Shown: positions 37,899 through 48,263 of the stretch, piece after piece
Layout of the letters: the number at the start of each line of letters is the position of its first letter
How positions within the stretch are numbered: the first letter of the stretch is position 1
Assembly (NCBI GenBank): GCA_905339295.1
Contig: CAJPFI010000018.1
Coordinates: 62,001-126,000 of the forward strand
DNA length: 64,000 bases
DNA from: Burkholderiales bacterium
GTDB lineage: Bacteria > Pseudomonadota > Gammaproteobacteria > Burkholderiales > Casimicrobiaceae
Reading direction: 5' to 3'
Translations under genes and position numbers: made by a program
Notes under the pieces: generated by a model
The model's database searches: none
What the model was told of the DNA's origin: nothing
The model's input: the letters and a program-made list of their open reading frames with translations, nothing else

Positions 37899-39959
37899 TC
37901 ACTTCAGTACGGTTTCCTGGAGGAAGCGGATCGTCGCGTAGTAGTAGAAGTCGGCGTTCTCCTTTCGCGCGAATCCGTGGCCCTCGTTCGCGGCGAGCAG
38001 GTACCAGACGGGCGTGCCGTTCGCGCGGGCCGTGGCGACGATCTGCTCGGCCTCCGTGTACGGCACGCGCGGGTCGTTGCGGCCGTGCGCGACGAACAGC
38101 GGCTTCACGATCTTCGCGGCATTGGCGACCGGCGAGATGCGCGAGAGGAACGCGCGCATCTCCGGGTCGCGCTCGTCGCCGTATTCGACGCGGCGCAGGT
38201 CGCGCCGGTAGGTCTCGGTGCGCTCGAGGAACGTGACGAAGTTCGCGATGCCGACGACGTCGATCGACCCGGCGATGCGGTCCGGATAGGTCGTCGCGAC
38301 CGCGAGGCTCATGTAGCCGCCGTAGCTGCCGCCGGCGACCACGACGCGCGACGCGTCGAGGTCGGGCTGCGCCGCGATCCAGTCGAGGAGCGCGCCGATG
38401 TCCTTCACCGAGTCCTCGCGCTTCATGCCGTTGTCGAGCGACACGAACGTCCTGCCGTAGCCGGTCGAGCCGCGAACGTTCGGCTCGATGATCGCGACGC
38501 CGAGCTCGTTCACGTAGTAGTTCCAGCGGCCGAGGAAGCCGGGACGCGCCTGCCCTTCCGGGCCGCCGTGGATCTGGATCATGACCGGCCGCCTGCCGGA
38601 GAAGGTGCTTCCCCCCGCGACGGGCGCCGAGCGCGCCTCCGTTCCGGGGGAGGCCCGGGTACCCCGGGACGGCCCGGCGTTCGCCCCCGGAGGCCGCGCG
38701 ATGAAGCCGGAGATCGTGCGCCCGTCGAAGCTCTTCCATTCGATCGGCACCTGGACGGCGAAGCGCGACGCGTCCAGGCCCTCGACCTTCGCCTCGGTCC
38801 AGCGCTCGACGCGGTTCGACGCGACCTCGAGCACGTAGACGTCGCCCGGGCTGCGCGCCGAGTCGAGGTTGAACGCCAGCGCGCCGGAGTCCGGATGCCA
38901 CTGAACGCCGCTCACCGTCCCGATCGGCACGTCGGGACGCGGCAGCTCGCGGCGCGTGTCGGCGTCGTAGAGGCGCAGCACGCCCACCCCCGCCTCGTTG
39001 ACGACCATGGCGAGCGTCCGACCGTCGCGGGAGAGCGCGAGCTGCTCGACGTCCCAGGCCGACGGCCCGAACGCCTCGAGCGTCCCGGTCTCGAGATCGA
39101 GGTAGCTCGCGCGCTGGAACTCGCCGTCGCGGTCGGTCGTCAGGAACAGCCCCTTGCCGTCGCGCGAGAAGTTGACCTCGGTCGACGCCACCGTCCGCGT
39201 CGGGTCGTCGCCAGGCGCGGGCAGCACGCGCCTGCGCTCGCCGGTCGCGACGTTCATCACCCACAGGTAGGTCTCGGTGACGGACCTGAACTCGCTCATC
39301 GCGAGCCGCAGTCCGTCGAACGAGTAGCTGAAGTCGCCCCACCCGGTTCCGGGAAGGTTCGCGATCCTGGTCGCGCCGGCCGGATCGAGCGGGTCGAGCA
39401 GCACGACGTCCAGCGTCGGGCTCTCGCGGCGCCCGCCCGCCCGGTCGACGTCGGTGGAGCCGACGAGCAGGCGGTCGCGCGCGCGGTTGAGCGCGAGCGG
39501 CCGGTGGGTGCGCGCCGCGTCGGTGAGGAGGACCGGCTCAGTCGCGCCGGGGTCGAGGCGGTAGACCTGCGACTGCTCGTTGCCGCCGGCGTCGCGCACG
39601 AACACGAGCACGTCGGGCTTCGCGGGCCACCACGCGCCGTAACGCACCGGCTCCGCGTAGTCGGTGATCTGCGCGGGCGCCGCCAGCGGAGCGCGTACGT
39701 CGAAGAGCTGCGTGGTGTTCCTCGCCCTCGTCGCGACGACGATCTCGCGCTTCGCCGGGTGCCAGGACGAGAGCGAGCGCGGCCGGAACTCGGTGTACGG
39801 GGCGACCTTCGCGGCCAGCGCGGCGGGAATCGGCGGGATGCCCTCGACCCTGAGGTTCTCGTTGGGGACGACGGGTTCGCCGACGTGCGCGCACGCCGCG
39901 ACCGTCAGCGCGGCGACGACGGCGGCGAGCGCGGCGGGGACGTTCGGGCGTCTGCGCAT
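37899..39959 (-). CDS. S9-family prolyl oligopeptidase-like peptidase, lipoprotein
   Basis: A serine peptidase of 686 residues with a lipoprotein signal (ALTVAACAHV, lipobox VAAC). An N-terminal beta-propeller (about 60-390) is followed by an alpha/beta hydrolase domain with nucleophile GGSYGGYMSLA, Asp in HGRNDPRVPYTEA and His in NEGHGFARKEN. It probably acts on peptides in the cell envelope. Between FIARPP and the FSGRRPVMIQIHGGPEG strand lies an extra Gly/Ala/Pro-rich stretch of about 27 residues, from a GC-rich insert at 38608-38690. Confidence 0.88.
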   Translation of the reverse strand: MRRRPNVPAALAAVVAALTVAACAHVGEPVVPNENLRVEGIPPIPAALAAKVAPYTEFRPRSLSSWHPAKREIVVATRARNTTQLFDVRAPLAAPAQITDYAEPVRYGAWWPAKPDVLVFVRDAGGNEQSQVYRLDPGATEPVLLTDAARTHRPLALNRARDRLLVGSTDVDRAGGRRESPTLDVVLLDPLDPAGATRIANLPGTGWGDFSYSFDGLRLAMSEFRSVTETYLWVMNVATGERRRVLPAPGDDPTRTVASTEVNFSRDGKGLFLTTDRDGEFQRASYLDLETGTLEAFGPSAWDVEQLALSRDGRTLAMVVNEAGVGVLRLYDADTRRELPRPDVPIGTVSGVQWHPDSGALAFNLDSARSPGDVYVLEVASNRVERWTEAKVEGLDASRFAVQVPIEWKSFDGRTISGFIARPPGANAGPSRGTRASPGTEARSAPVAGGSTFSGRRPVMIQIHGGPEGQARPGFLGRWNYYVNELGVAIIEPNVRGSTGYGRTFVSLDNGMKREDSVKDIGALLDWIAAQPDLDASRVVVAGGSYGGYMSLAVATTYPDRIAGSIDVVGIANFVTFLERTETYRRDLRRVEYGDERDPEMRAFLSRISPVANAAKIVKPLFVAHGRNDPRVPYTEAEQIVATARANGTPVWYLLAANEGHGFARKENADFYYYATIRFLQETVLK
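38608..38690. repeat. GC-rich in-frame insert in the S9 peptidase (possible copy C of the asd-type repeat)
   Basis: On the plus strand it starts TTCCCCCCGCGACG and has GCGCGCCTCC and CCGGGGGAGG, the same plan as copies A and B but less alike. It adds about 27 residues at the junction of propeller and hydrolase domains. Confidence 0.4.
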
Positions 39960-39998
39960 CGTGGCATCCCGGGCGCATCGAGCACGGCGCGCCGCTGC

Positions 39999-40004
39999 TA
40001 GAAT
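39999..40004 (+). promoter_or_regulatory. Probable extended -10 of the amidotransferase-mutL unit
   Basis: TGC-TAGAAT in the 124-base divergent spacer between the S9 peptidase and the amidotransferase-like gene at 40084. Confidence 0.4.
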
Positions 40005-40083
40005 GGAAACGCGCCATTGTAGCGGCGCGCCGTCGGCGCGTCGGACCGAGCGGCCACCCCGATCCGCAGACCGTCGCACGATC

Positions 40084-40791
40084 ATGCGTCCCGTCGCCGT
40101 CATCCGGTTCTCGCGCAGCGAAGGCCCCGGCCGCTTCGGCGACTGGCTCGCGGCGCAGGGCACCCCCACCCGGCTCGTCGCGCTCGACCAGGGCGAGCCG
40201 GTGCCCGACGACCCCGGGGCCTTCGCCGGCATCGGCATGATGGGCGGCCCGATGGGAGCCAACGACCCGACGCCATGGCGCGATCCGCTCGCCGAGCTGC
40301 TGCGCCGCGCGGTCGACGCGCGCGTCCCGGTGATCGGTCACTGCCTCGGCGGGCAGGTGCTGTCGCGCGCGCTCGGCGGCGAGGTGTCGATCGCGCCGAC
40401 GACGGAGATCGGCTGGATCGACGTCGAGGCGACCGACGCGACGGCGGCGCGCGAATGGTTCGGCGGGCGCGGGCGCATGAACGTGTTCCAGTGGCACTAC
40501 GATGCGTTCACGATCCCTTCCGGCGCGAGGCGCGTGCTCACCAGCGCGTACAACCCGAACCAGGCCTTCGTGCTCGACGAGCGGCACATCGGCTTCCAGT
40601 GCCACGTCGAGATGACGCGCGAGCTGGTGACGGCGTGGTGCGGGATGGCGCCCGGCGAGCTGCCCGAGTCCTCGACCCCGGCGCGCCAGTCGCGGGCGGA
40701 CATCGAGCGCGACCTCGACGCGCGCATCGCCTCGCTCAACGCGATCGCCGACGGCATCTATGCGCGCTGGTCGCGTCGCCTGACGAGCTGA
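40084..40791 (+). CDS. Class I glutamine amidotransferase-like protein
   Basis: A 235-residue GATase1-fold protein similar to stand-alone GuaA-type amidotransferase domains. The nucleophile is Cys 87 in GHCLGGQVLSRALGG and the His/Glu pair is in GFQCHVEMT. The glutamine-hydrolysing triad looks complete. Its synthase partner is not evident. The stop codon shares a base with the mutL ATG (TGATG), so the two are cotranscribed. Confidence 0.85.
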   Translation: MRPVAVIRFSRSEGPGRFGDWLAAQGTPTRLVALDQGEPVPDDPGAFAGIGMMGGPMGANDPTPWRDPLAELLRRAVDARVPVIGHCLGGQVLSRALGGEVSIAPTTEIGWIDVEATDATAAREWFGGRGRMNVFQWHYDAFTIPSGARRVLTSAYNPNQAFVLDERHIGFQCHVEMTRELVTAWCGMAPGELPESSTPARQSRADIERDLDARIASLNAIADGIYARWSRRLTS

Positions 40792-42563
40792 TGGGCGCGA
40801 TCCGTCCGCTGCCGGACCTCCTGATCAACCAGATCGCCGCGGGCGAGGTGGTCGAGCGCCCGGCGGCCGCGCTCAAGGAGCTGATCGAGAACAGCCTCGA
40901 CGCCGGAGCGACGCGGATCGACGTCGACCTCGCCGGCGGCGGCATCAAGCGCATCCGCGTGGTCGACGACGGCGCCGGGATCGACCGCGAGGACCTGCCG
41001 CTGGCGGTCGCGCGTCACGCGACGTCGAAGATCGGCGCACCCGCCGACCTCGAGTCGATCGCGACGCTCGGATTCCGCGGCGAGGCGCTCGCCTCGATCG
41101 CCGCGGTATCGCGGCTCGCGCTCGTTTCGCGCGCGGCCGGTCGCCCGCACGCATGGCGCATCGAGGTGGACGGCGGAACCGTCGCGCCGATCGCGCCGGC
41201 GGCGCTGTCCGCGGGGACCTCGATCACGATCGAGGAGCTGTACTTCAACACGCCGGCGCGCCGGAAGTTCCTGCGCACCGACGCGACCGAATGGGCGCAT
41301 TGCGAGGAGACGTTCACGCGCATCGCGCTCGCGCATCCCGGCGTCGGGTTCACGCTGGTGCACAACGGGCGGCTCGTGCACCGGATCCTGCCGGGCTCGC
41401 GCGCGGCGCGCGTCGAGGCGCTGCTCGGAGAGACCTTCGCGCGCCACGCGGCGGGCGTCGAGGCGGAATCGGCCGGCGTCGCGATCTCGGGCTACGCGAT
41501 CCGGCCGACCCACGCGACGCAGGCCTCGGGCACGCAGCTCCTGTTCGTCAACGGACGCTGGGTACGCGACCGGATGCTCTCGCACGCGGTGCGCGAGGCG
41601 TACCGCGACGTGCTGCACCACGACCGCCAGCCCGCGTACGCGCTGTGGCTCGCGATCGACCCGCGCCGCGTCGACGTCAACGTGCACCCGCAGAAGACCG
41701 AGGTGCGCTTCCGCGACGGCGGCGCGTTGCACCCGTTCGTGCGCAGCGCCGTCGACCGCGCGCTCGCGGCGAGCGCCGCCGACGCGCCGGCGGTGTCGGC
41801 CGCGGACCGGCTCGGGCTCGCCGCCGCGCGCACGCCGCCGCCGGGCGGGGCGGGCGCCGGACCGGGTGCCGCCCCGGCCGCGACGCAGGACGCGCTGGCG
41901 CTCGCGGAGCCGTCGTCGTTCTACGCGCGCCTGTTCGGAGAACGGCGGCCCGGTGCGCCCGCGCTGCCCGACACCGGGGACGACCATCCGCTCGGCTTCG
42001 CGCTGGCGCAGCTGCACGGCATCTACGTGCTCGCGCAGAACCGCGCCGGGCTGGTCCTCGTCGACATGCACGCGGCGCACGAGCGCATTGTCTACGAGAG
42101 GCTCAAGAGCGCTCACGCGGGCCGGCTGCCGACGCAACCGCTGCTCGTGCCCGCGACGTTCGCGGCGGAGGCGGTCGAGATCGCGACGGCGGCGGAGCAC
42201 GCGGGCGAGCTGGATCGACTCGGGTTCGCGCTGTCGCAGCTCGGCCCGTCGACGCTCGCCGTGCGCGCGATACCCGCGCCGCTCGCCGACGCCGACGCCG
42301 CGACGCTCGCGCGCGCCGTGCTGCACGAATTGCGCGACCATGGCGGCAGCGGGGCGATCGAGGCGCGACGCGACGAGCTGCTGGCGTCGATGGCCTGCCA
42401 CGGCTCGGTCCGCGCGAACCGGATGCTCACGGTGCCCGAGATGAACGCGCTCCTGCGCGAGATGGAGGCGACCGAGCGGGCCGGCCAGTGCAACCACGGG
42501 CGGCCGACCTGGTACCAGCTGACGCTGCCGGAACTCGACCGGCTGTTCATGCGCGGTCGATGA
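40791..42563 (+). CDS. mutL: DNA mismatch repair protein MutL
   Basis: The mismatch-repair coordinator, 590 residues. The N-terminal GHKL ATPase has AAGEVVERPAAALKELIENS, DDGAGI and GFRGEALASIA. A Pro/Ala linker spans about 340-380. The C-terminal dimerisation domain carries DMHAAHERIVYE (about 425), which fits the D-x-HA-x2-E-x4-E endonuclease motif, and the QCNHGRPT segment. So this MutL probably nicks DNA itself, as expected where MutH is absent. The start overlaps the preceding stop. Confidence 0.96.
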   Translation: MGAIRPLPDLLINQIAAGEVVERPAAALKELIENSLDAGATRIDVDLAGGGIKRIRVVDDGAGIDREDLPLAVARHATSKIGAPADLESIATLGFRGEALASIAAVSRLALVSRAAGRPHAWRIEVDGGTVAPIAPAALSAGTSITIEELYFNTPARRKFLRTDATEWAHCEETFTRIALAHPGVGFTLVHNGRLVHRILPGSRAARVEALLGETFARHAAGVEAESAGVAISGYAIRPTHATQASGTQLLFVNGRWVRDRMLSHAVREAYRDVLHHDRQPAYALWLAIDPRRVDVNVHPQKTEVRFRDGGALHPFVRSAVDRALAASAADAPAVSAADRLGLAAARTPPPGGAGAGPGAAPAATQDALALAEPSSFYARLFGERRPGAPALPDTGDDHPLGFALAQLHGIYVLAQNRAGLVLVDMHAAHERIVYERLKSAHAGRLPTQPLLVPATFAAEAVEIATAAEHAGELDRLGFALSQLGPSTLAVRAIPAPLADADAATLARAVLHELRDHGGSGAIEARRDELLASMACHGSVRANRMLTVPEMNALLREMEATERAGQCNHGRPTWYQLTLPELDRLFMRGR

Positions 42564-42647
42564 CCCCCGCGACGCGGACGCCGCGGAAGGCGGGGGACTG
42601 CCCGCCGTCGCCGGGCGGGGCCGCATCGCGCGACACGAGGAGCCGCC

Positions 42648-43823
42648 ATGCAATTCGACCTGACCGACGAACAGTCGCTGCTCGTCTCGACGATACGGCG
42701 TTTCGTCGAGACCGAGCTGATCCCGCTCGAGGACGAGGTCGAGGCGGCCGGTGCGCTCGATCCGGCGAAGGCGCGCGCGATCTTCGAGAAGTCGCGCACG
42801 CTCGGCTTCTACGCGATGAACATTCCCGGGCAGTATGGCGGCGGCGGGCTCTCGGCGGTCGACACGATGCTGGCCGAGGAGCAGTTCGGCCACACGACGG
42901 ACATCCTTGTCCGCCGCGCGTTCGGCAACGTCTACGAGTCGCTGCTCGAGGGCGACGCCGAGCAGAAGGCGCGGTGGCTCCTCCCGTGCGTGCGCGGAGA
43001 GCGCACCTGCTCGATCGCGATCACCGAGCCGCACGCCGGGTCGGACGCCGCCGGCATCCGGACGAGCGCCGCGAAGCGCGGCGGCGGCTACGTGCTGAAT
43101 GGCGGCAAGCACTTCATCAGCGACGGCCTGCACTCCGACTTCTTCATCGTGTCGGCGGTCACCGACCCGGCGGCCCGGCCGAGGCACGTGTCGCTGTTCC
43201 TCGTCGACAAGGATCTGCCGGGCGTCCTCGTCGGGCGCGACCAGCCGATGATGGGGCTCGCCGGCACGAGCCACGTCGAGCTGTTCTTCGAGGACGTGAA
43301 GCTGGGGCCCGGGCACCTGCTGGGCGGCGAGGGCCGCGGACTCGAGATCGCGTACTCGACGCTCGGCCGCGTGCGGCTGGGCCAGGTCGGCGCGCGCGCG
43401 ATCGGCAAGGCGAGCCGCCTCGCGACGATGATGACCGGCCACGCGAACGAGCGCGTGCAGTTCGGCAAGCCGATCGGCGAGTTCCAGATGATCCAGCAGA
43501 TGATCGCGGACAGCGTCATCGAGATCAACGCGGCGCGGCTGATGCTGCTGCGCGCGGCGTGGGAGATCGACCGCGGTCGGGACGCGCGCGACTGGATCTC
43601 GATGGTGAAGATCGAGGCCGCCGAGACGCTCGGACGCGTCGCCGACCGCGCGGTCCAGGTGTTCGGCGGCATGGGCTACTGCGCCGCCCTGCCAGTCGAG
43701 CGGCTCTACCGCGATGCGCGAATCTTCCGCATCTTCGACGGCACCTCCGAGATCCATCGCACCGTGGTCGCGCGGAGCGCGCTCAGGCGCGGCGCCCCGA
43801 TGTGGGACATCGGGGCCGCATGA
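42648..43823 (+). CDS. Acyl-CoA dehydrogenase
   Basis: An FAD acyl-CoA dehydrogenase of 391 residues: N-terminal helical domain, middle beta domain with [16 protein letters not shown], and C-terminal helices with [20 protein letters not shown]. At the place of the usual catalytic Glu (medium-chain type YEGTSQI) it has Asp 364 in [10 protein letters not shown]. Asp could still act as the base, but the substrate class is uncertain. The 84-base gap after mutL is GC-rich. GAGGAGCC precedes the ATG. Confidence 0.88.
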   Translation: MQFDLTDEQSLLVSTIRRFVETELIPLEDEVEAAGALDPAKARAIFEKSRTLGFYAMNIPGQYGGGGLSAVDTMLAEEQFGHTTDILVRRAFGNVYESLLEGDAEQKARWLLPCVRGERTCSIAITEPHAGSDAAGIRTSAAKRGGGYVLNGGKHFISDGLHSDFFIVSAVTDPAARPRHVSLFLVDKDLPGVLVGRDQPMMGLAGTSHVELFFEDVKLGPGHLLGGEGRGLEIAYSTLGRVRLGQVGARAIGKASRLATMMTGHANERVQFGKPIGEFQMIQQMIADSVIEINAARLMLLRAAWEIDRGRDARDWISMVKIEAAETLGRVADRAVQVFGGMGYCAALPVERLYRDARIFRIFDGTSEIHRTVVARSALRRGAPMWDIGAA

Positions 43824-43884
43824 CCGCGGGCGCCGGCCAGGCGATCCGGCCGCGCGGCGGCGCCGGCGCGCGGGGGGCCCGCGC

Positions 43885-44820
43885 GTGACGGCCGTGATGC
43901 TGATGGGGCCTACGGCCGCGGGCAAGAGCGCGCTCGCGCTCGCGCTCGCCGGGGCGCTCGGCGGCGAGATCGTCTCGGTCGACTCCGCGCAGGTCTACCG
44001 CGGAATGGACATCGGCACGGCGAAGCCCGACGCCGCGACGCGCGCGCGTGTCCCGCATCACCTGATCGACCTGATCGAGCCGACGCAGGCGTACTCGGCC
44101 GCGCGCTTCTGCGCCGATGCGACCGAGGCGATCGCGGCGATCCGCATGCGCGGGCGCGTGCCCATCCTGGCCGGCGGCACGATGCTCTACTTCAAGGCGC
44201 TGACCGAGGGGCTGTCGGCGCTGCCGCGCGCCGACGCCGCGGTCCGCGCGGCGATCGACGCCGAGGCCGCGCGCGTCGGCTGGCCTCAGATGCACGCGGC
44301 ACTCGCGCGCGTCGATGCGGTCACCGCGGCACGGCTCGCGCCCGGCGACTCGCAGCGCATCCAGCGCGCGCTCGAGGTGCATCGGCTCACCGGCCGGCCG
44401 CTGTCGTCGTGGCACGGGCAGCGCAGGCCCGCGGCGCGCTCGCTCGCCGGCGCGGTCAGGATCGCGCTCGTGCCGGCCGACCGCGAGCGCCTGCATCGCG
44501 AGATCGCGCTGCGCTTCGACGCGATGCTCGACGCCGGGCTGGTCGAGGAGCTGGCCGGGTTGCGCGGGCGGCACGCGCTCGAGCCCTCGATGCCTGCGAT
44601 GCGTTGCGTCGGCTACCGCCAGGCATGGCGCTACCTCGACGGCGAGATCGACCGCGCGGCGCTGCGCGCCGAAGGCGTCGCGGCGACGCGCCAGCTCGCG
44701 AAGCGCCAGTCGACGTGGCTGCGGTCGACGCCCGCGCTCGCGTTCGATCCGTGGGCGCCGGGACTCGAAGGCGACGTCCTGCAGGCCGCGCGGTCCGGCC
44801 TCGCCGCGGCGGGCGGATGA
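43885..44820 (+). CDS. miaA: tRNA dimethylallyltransferase
   Basis: Adds the isopentenyl group to A37 of tRNAs that read UNN codons. The 311-residue protein has the P-loop [47 protein letters not shown] and [11 protein letters not shown]. The GTG start is used. The dimethylallyl substrate comes from the isoprenoid pathway (ispA/dxs in this window). It commonly sits near mutL, as here. Confidence 0.96.
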   Translation: MTAVMLMGPTAAGKSALALALAGALGGEIVSVDSAQVYRGMDIGTAKPDAATRARVPHHLIDLIEPTQAYSAARFCADATEAIAAIRMRGRVPILAGGTMLYFKALTEGLSALPRADAAVRAAIDAEAARVGWPQMHAALARVDAVTAARLAPGDSQRIQRALEVHRLTGRPLSSWHGQRRPAARSLAGAVRIALVPADRERLHREIALRFDAMLDAGLVEELAGLRGRHALEPSMPAMRCVGYRQAWRYLDGEIDRAALRAEGVAATRQLAKRQSTWLRSTPALAFDPWAPGLEGDVLQAARSGLAAAGG

Positions 44821-44877
44821 CCCGGCGCGCGTCAGGGTCGCCGCGGCTCGCCCTCCGCCCGGACCGCCGGGCCATGC

Positions 44878-44883
44878 GATAAT
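44878..44883 (+). promoter_or_regulatory. Probable extended -10 of the leuC operon
   Basis: TGC-GATAAT ends 26 bases before the leuC ATG. The context GCGATAATTCACGG resembles the one before icd. The -35 is not clear. Confidence 0.4.
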
Positions 44884-44909
44884 TCACGGTTCCGGAGCCG
44901 CGAACGATC

Positions 44910-46316
44910 ATGCGCCGCACCCTCTACGACAAGCTGTTCGACAGCCACGTCGTCCGTACCGAGGCGGACGGCACCGCGCTGCTCTACGTCGACCGCCACC
45001 TGGTGCACGAGGTCACGAGCCCGCAGGCGTTCGAGGGCCTCAAGCTCGCGGGCCGCAGGCCGTGGCGCGCGGGCTCGATCGTCGCGACGGCCGACCACAA
45101 CACGCCGACGCAGGACTGGGCGCACGGCATCAGGGACCCGATCTCACGCACGCAGGTCGAGACGCTCGACGCCAACATCCGGCAGTACGGCGCGAAAGCC
45201 TATTTCCCGTTCCTCGACAAGCGCCAGGGCATCGTGCACGTGATCGGCCCGGAGACCGGCGCGACGCTGCCGGGCATGACGGTCGTGTGCGGCGACTCGC
45301 ACACGAGCACGCACGGCGCGTTCGGCGCGCTCGCATGGGGCATCGGCACCTCCGAGGTCGAGCACGTGCTCGCGACGCAGTGCCTGCTCGCGAAGCGCGC
45401 GAAGACGATGCTCGTCCGCGTCGAGGGCAGGCTCGGGCCCGGCGTCACGGCGAAGGACCTCGTGCTGGCGGTCATCGGGCGCATCGGCACGGCCGGCGGC
45501 ACCGGCCACGCGATCGAATTCGGCGGGGCGGCGATCCGCGCGCTGTCGATGGAAGGCCGGATGACGGTATGCAACATGGCGATCGAGGCCGGCGCGCGCG
45601 CCGGACTGGTCGCCCCCGACGACACGACGTTCGACTATGTGCGCGGCCGCCCGTTCGCGCCGGTCGGCGCGCAGTGGGACCGCGCGATCGCGCTGTGGCG
45701 AACGCTCGCGAGCGACGAGGGGGCGACGTACGATGCCACGCACGTGTTCGACGCGGCGGAGATCATGCCGCAGGTCACCTGGGGCACGTCGCCCGAGATG
45801 GTGGTGCCGGTCGACGGCCGCGTGCCCGACCCCGACCGCGAGCGCGACGCGACGCGCCGCGACGGCATCGCGAAGGCGCTCGAGTACATGGGCCTCGTGC
45901 CCAACACGCGGATCACCGACATCGCGATCGACAAGGTGTTCATCGGCTCGTGCACCAATTCGCGCATCGAGGACCTGCGCGCCGCCGCGGCGGTCGCGCG
46001 CGGCCGCAGGGTGGCGTCGAACGTGAAGCTCGCGATGGTCGTCCCGGGCTCGGGCAGCGTGAAGGCGCAGGCGGAGGTCGAGGGGCTCGACCTCGTGTTC
46101 CTCGCCGCGGGCTTCGAGTGGCGCGAGCCGGGGTGCTCGATGTGCCTCGCCATGAACGACGACCGGCTCGAGCCGGGCGAGCGCTGCGCGTCGACGTCCA
46201 ACCGCAATTTCGAGGGTCGCCAGGGCGCCGGCGGCCGCACGCACCTGGTCAGCCCCGCGATGGCCGCGGCCGCCGCCATCGCGGGTCGTTTCGTCGACGT
46301 GCGTCGACTGTCGTAG
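44910..46316 (+). CDS. leuC: 3-isopropylmalate dehydratase large subunit
   Basis: With LeuD, isomerises 2-isopropylmalate to 3-isopropylmalate in leucine synthesis. The 468-residue aconitase-like protein binds a 4Fe-4S cluster through the Cys of GSCTNSR and the pair in [38 protein letters not shown] is the substrate region. It opens the leuC-entericidin-leuD-leuB unit. Confidence 0.97.
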   Translation: MRRTLYDKLFDSHVVRTEADGTALLYVDRHLVHEVTSPQAFEGLKLAGRRPWRAGSIVATADHNTPTQDWAHGIRDPISRTQVETLDANIRQYGAKAYFPFLDKRQGIVHVIGPETGATLPGMTVVCGDSHTSTHGAFGALAWGIGTSEVEHVLATQCLLAKRAKTMLVRVEGRLGPGVTAKDLVLAVIGRIGTAGGTGHAIEFGGAAIRALSMEGRMTVCNMAIEAGARAGLVAPDDTTFDYVRGRPFAPVGAQWDRAIALWRTLASDEGATYDATHVFDAAEIMPQVTWGTSPEMVVPVDGRVPDPDRERDATRRDGIAKALEYMGLVPNTRITDIAIDKVFIGSCTNSRIEDLRAAAAVARGRRVASNVKLAMVVPGSGSVKAQAEVEGLDLVFLAAGFEWREPGCSMCLAMNDDRLEPGERCASTSNRNFEGRQGAGGRTHLVSPAMAAAAAIAGRFVDVRRLS

Positions 46317-46340
46317 CGCGATCCGCGCATGGAGAAGCCA

Positions 46341-46484
46341 ATGAGGGAACTCGCAACGCTGCTCGTCCTGGCCGGATTCGCCGCGGGCCTCGCCGGGTGC
46401 AACACGATCTCGGGCGTCGGGCAGGACGTGAAGGCGGGCGGCGCGGCGATCGAACGCGCCGCCGAGAAGTCGAAGCCGAAGTAG
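46341..46484 (+). CDS. Entericidin A/B-family lipoprotein
   Basis: A 47-residue lipoprotein with signal peptide [20 protein letters not shown] (lipobox LAGC, Cys at 20) and the entericidin ending [27 protein letters not shown] stands directly before the ATG at 46341, which decides this start over the ATG at 46329. It sits between leuC and leuD, a recurring place in betaproteobacteria. Entericidins are small envelope peptides linked to a toxin/antidote pair in E. coli. Its role here is unknown. Confidence 0.88.
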   Translation: MRELATLLVLAGFAAGLAGCNTISGVGQDVKAGGAAIERAAEKSKPK

Positions 46485-46512
46485 GCCGCGAATCGACAAG
46501 GAGTCCGGAACG

Positions 46513-47151
46513 ATGCAGCCGTTTCGCGTGCACTCGGGTCTCGTCGCGCCGCTCGACCGGGCGAACGTCGACACCGACGCGATCATCCCGAAGCAGTTCC
46601 TGAAGTCGATCAAGCGGTCGGGTTTCGGGCCGAACCTCTTCGACGCGTGGCGCTACCTCGACCATGGCGAGCCGGGGATCGACAACGCGAAGCGCCCGCT
46701 CAATCCGGACTTCGTGCTGAACGAGCCGCGCTACCGTGGCGCGTCGATCCTGCTCGCGCGCCGCAACTTCGGCTGCGGCAGCTCGCGCGAGCACGCCCCC
46801 TGGGCGCTGGCGGACTACGGCTTCCGCGCCATCATCGCGCCGTCCTACGCCGACATCTTCCACAACAACTGCTACAAGAACGGGCTGTTGCCGATCGTGC
46901 TGGGCGAGAGCGAGGTCGCGCGGCTGTTCGACGCGACGCTCGCGTTCCCCGGCTTCACGCTCACGATCGACCTCGAGCGCCAGACCGTCGTGTCGAAGGA
47001 CGGCTCGATGGCCTTCGGCTTCGAGGTCGAGCCGTTCCGCAAGAAGTGCCTGCTCGAGGGGCTCGACGACATCGGTCTCACGCTCAGACACGCCGACGAG
47101 ATCCGCACGTTCGAGGCGCGGCGGCTGGCCGAGCAGCCCTGGCTGGCCTGA
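46513..47151 (+). CDS. leuD: 3-isopropylmalate dehydratase small subunit
   Basis: The small, swivelling domain of isopropylmalate isomerase, 212 residues. [19 protein letters not shown] at the N-terminus, [14 protein letters not shown] in the middle and [13 protein letters not shown] are family signatures. AAGGAG lies before the ATG. It works with LeuC, and leuB starts two bases after its stop. Confidence 0.97.
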   Translation: MQPFRVHSGLVAPLDRANVDTDAIIPKQFLKSIKRSGFGPNLFDAWRYLDHGEPGIDNAKRPLNPDFVLNEPRYRGASILLARRNFGCGSSREHAPWALADYGFRAIIAPSYADIFHNNCYKNGLLPIVLGESEVARLFDATLAFPGFTLTIDLERQTVVSKDGSMAFGFEVEPFRKKCLLEGLDDIGLTLRHADEIRTFEARRLAEQPWLA

Positions 47152-47152
47152 G

Positions 47153-48220
47153 ATGAGGGTCGCGCTGCTCCCGGGCGACGGCATCGGCCCCGAGATCGTG
47201 CGCGAGGCCGCGCGCGTGCTCGACGTGCTCAGGCTCGACGGTCTTCCGATCGAGACCGAATCCGCGCCGATCGGCGGCGCCGGCCACGACGCGGCCGGTC
47301 ATCCGCTGCCGGAGGCGACGCTGGCGATCGCGAAGGCGGCCGACGCGGTGCTGCTCGGCGCCGTGGGCGGGCCGACGTACGACACGCTGCCGCGCGAGCT
47401 GCGTCCCGAGCAGGGGATCCTCGGCATCCGCAAGGCGCTCGCGCTGTTCGCGAACCTGCGGCCCGCGATCCTGTACCCGGAGCTCGCGGCGGTCTCGTCG
47501 CTCAAGCCCGAGATCGTCGCGGGGCTCGACCTGATGATCGTCCGCGAGCTCACCGGCGACATCTCTTTCGGCCAGCCGCGCGGACGCCGCCGGAATGCCG
47601 CGGGTCACGACGAGGGCTTCGACACGATGCACTACAGCGCGCCCGAGATCGAGCGCATCGCGCGCGTGGGCTTCGAGACGGCGCGCGCGCGCGGCCGCAA
47701 GCTGTGTTCGGTCGACAAGGCCAACGTGCTCGACACGTCGATCCTGTGGCGCGAGGTCGTCACCCGCGTCGCGAAGGACTACCCGGACGTCGCGCTCTCG
47801 CACATGTACGTCGACAACGCGGCGATGCAGCTCGTGCGCGCGCCGAAGCAGTTCGACGTGATCGTGACCGGCAACCTGTTCGGCGACATCCTGTCCGACG
47901 AAGCGTCGATGCTCGCCGGATCGATCGGGATGCTGCCCTCGGCATCGCTCGACGCGAACCGCAAGGGGCTCTACGAGCCGATCCACGGCTCGGCGCCGGA
48001 CATCGCCGGCCAGGACAGGGCGAATCCGCTCGCGACGATCCTGTCGCTCGCGATGATGTTCCGCTACACGTTCGCGAGGGCCGACGCGGCGGAACGCATC
48101 GAGTGGGCGGTCCGGCGCGTGCTCGCGCAGGGACTCCGCACCGGCGACATCGCGCGGCCGGGCGAGCGCGCCGTCGGCACGAAAGCCATGGGAGACGCCG
48201 TCGTCGCCGCGCTCTCGTGA
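47153..48220 (+). CDS. leuB: 3-isopropylmalate dehydrogenase
   Basis: Oxidises and decarboxylates 3-isopropylmalate to 2-oxoisocaproate with NAD. The 355-residue protein has [12 protein letters not shown], the substrate segment [25 protein letters not shown], and the metal/NAD region [10 protein letters not shown] with [13 protein letters not shown]. It belongs to the same fold as Icd at 16 kb. It ends the leucine unit; asd has its own promoter downstream. Confidence 0.97.
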   Translation: MRVALLPGDGIGPEIVREAARVLDVLRLDGLPIETESAPIGGAGHDAAGHPLPEATLAIAKAADAVLLGAVGGPTYDTLPRELRPEQGILGIRKALALFANLRPAILYPELAAVSSLKPEIVAGLDLMIVRELTGDISFGQPRGRRRNAAGHDEGFDTMHYSAPEIERIARVGFETARARGRKLCSVDKANVLDTSILWREVVTRVAKDYPDVALSHMYVDNAAMQLVRAPKQFDVIVTGNLFGDILSDEASMLAGSIGMLPSASLDANRKGLYEPIHGSAPDIAGQDRANPLATILSLAMMFRYTFARADAAERIEWAVRRVLAQGLRTGDIARPGERAVGTKAMGDAVVAALS

Positions 48221-48226
48221 CCACGG

Positions 48227-48256
48227 TTGCTGCGACGCAACAGCCCCTGCTATGAT
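48227..48256 (+). promoter_or_regulatory. Probable asd promoter
   Basis: TTGCTG (48227-48232), 18-base spacer, TGC-extended TATGAT (48251-48256). It is the best-formed promoter in the window. Initiation near 48262-48264 would put the leader reading frame at the very 5' end. Confidence 0.55.
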
Positions 48257-48263
48257 GGCCTCC

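Noticed and set aside
42564-42647. GC-rich gap between mutL and the acyl-CoA dehydrogenase gene as another copy of the asd-type repeat
   Set aside because: It shares CCCCCGCGACG and a G5 run, but the spacing differs and similarity is no more than expected for such GC-rich sequence.
40758-43925. A 1055-codon open frame on the minus strand across mutL and the acyl-CoA dehydrogenase gene
   Set aside because: It is antisense to two clear genes and its translation is Arg/Ala/Asp-rich low-complexity text without motifs. High GC content removes stop codons from such shadow frames.
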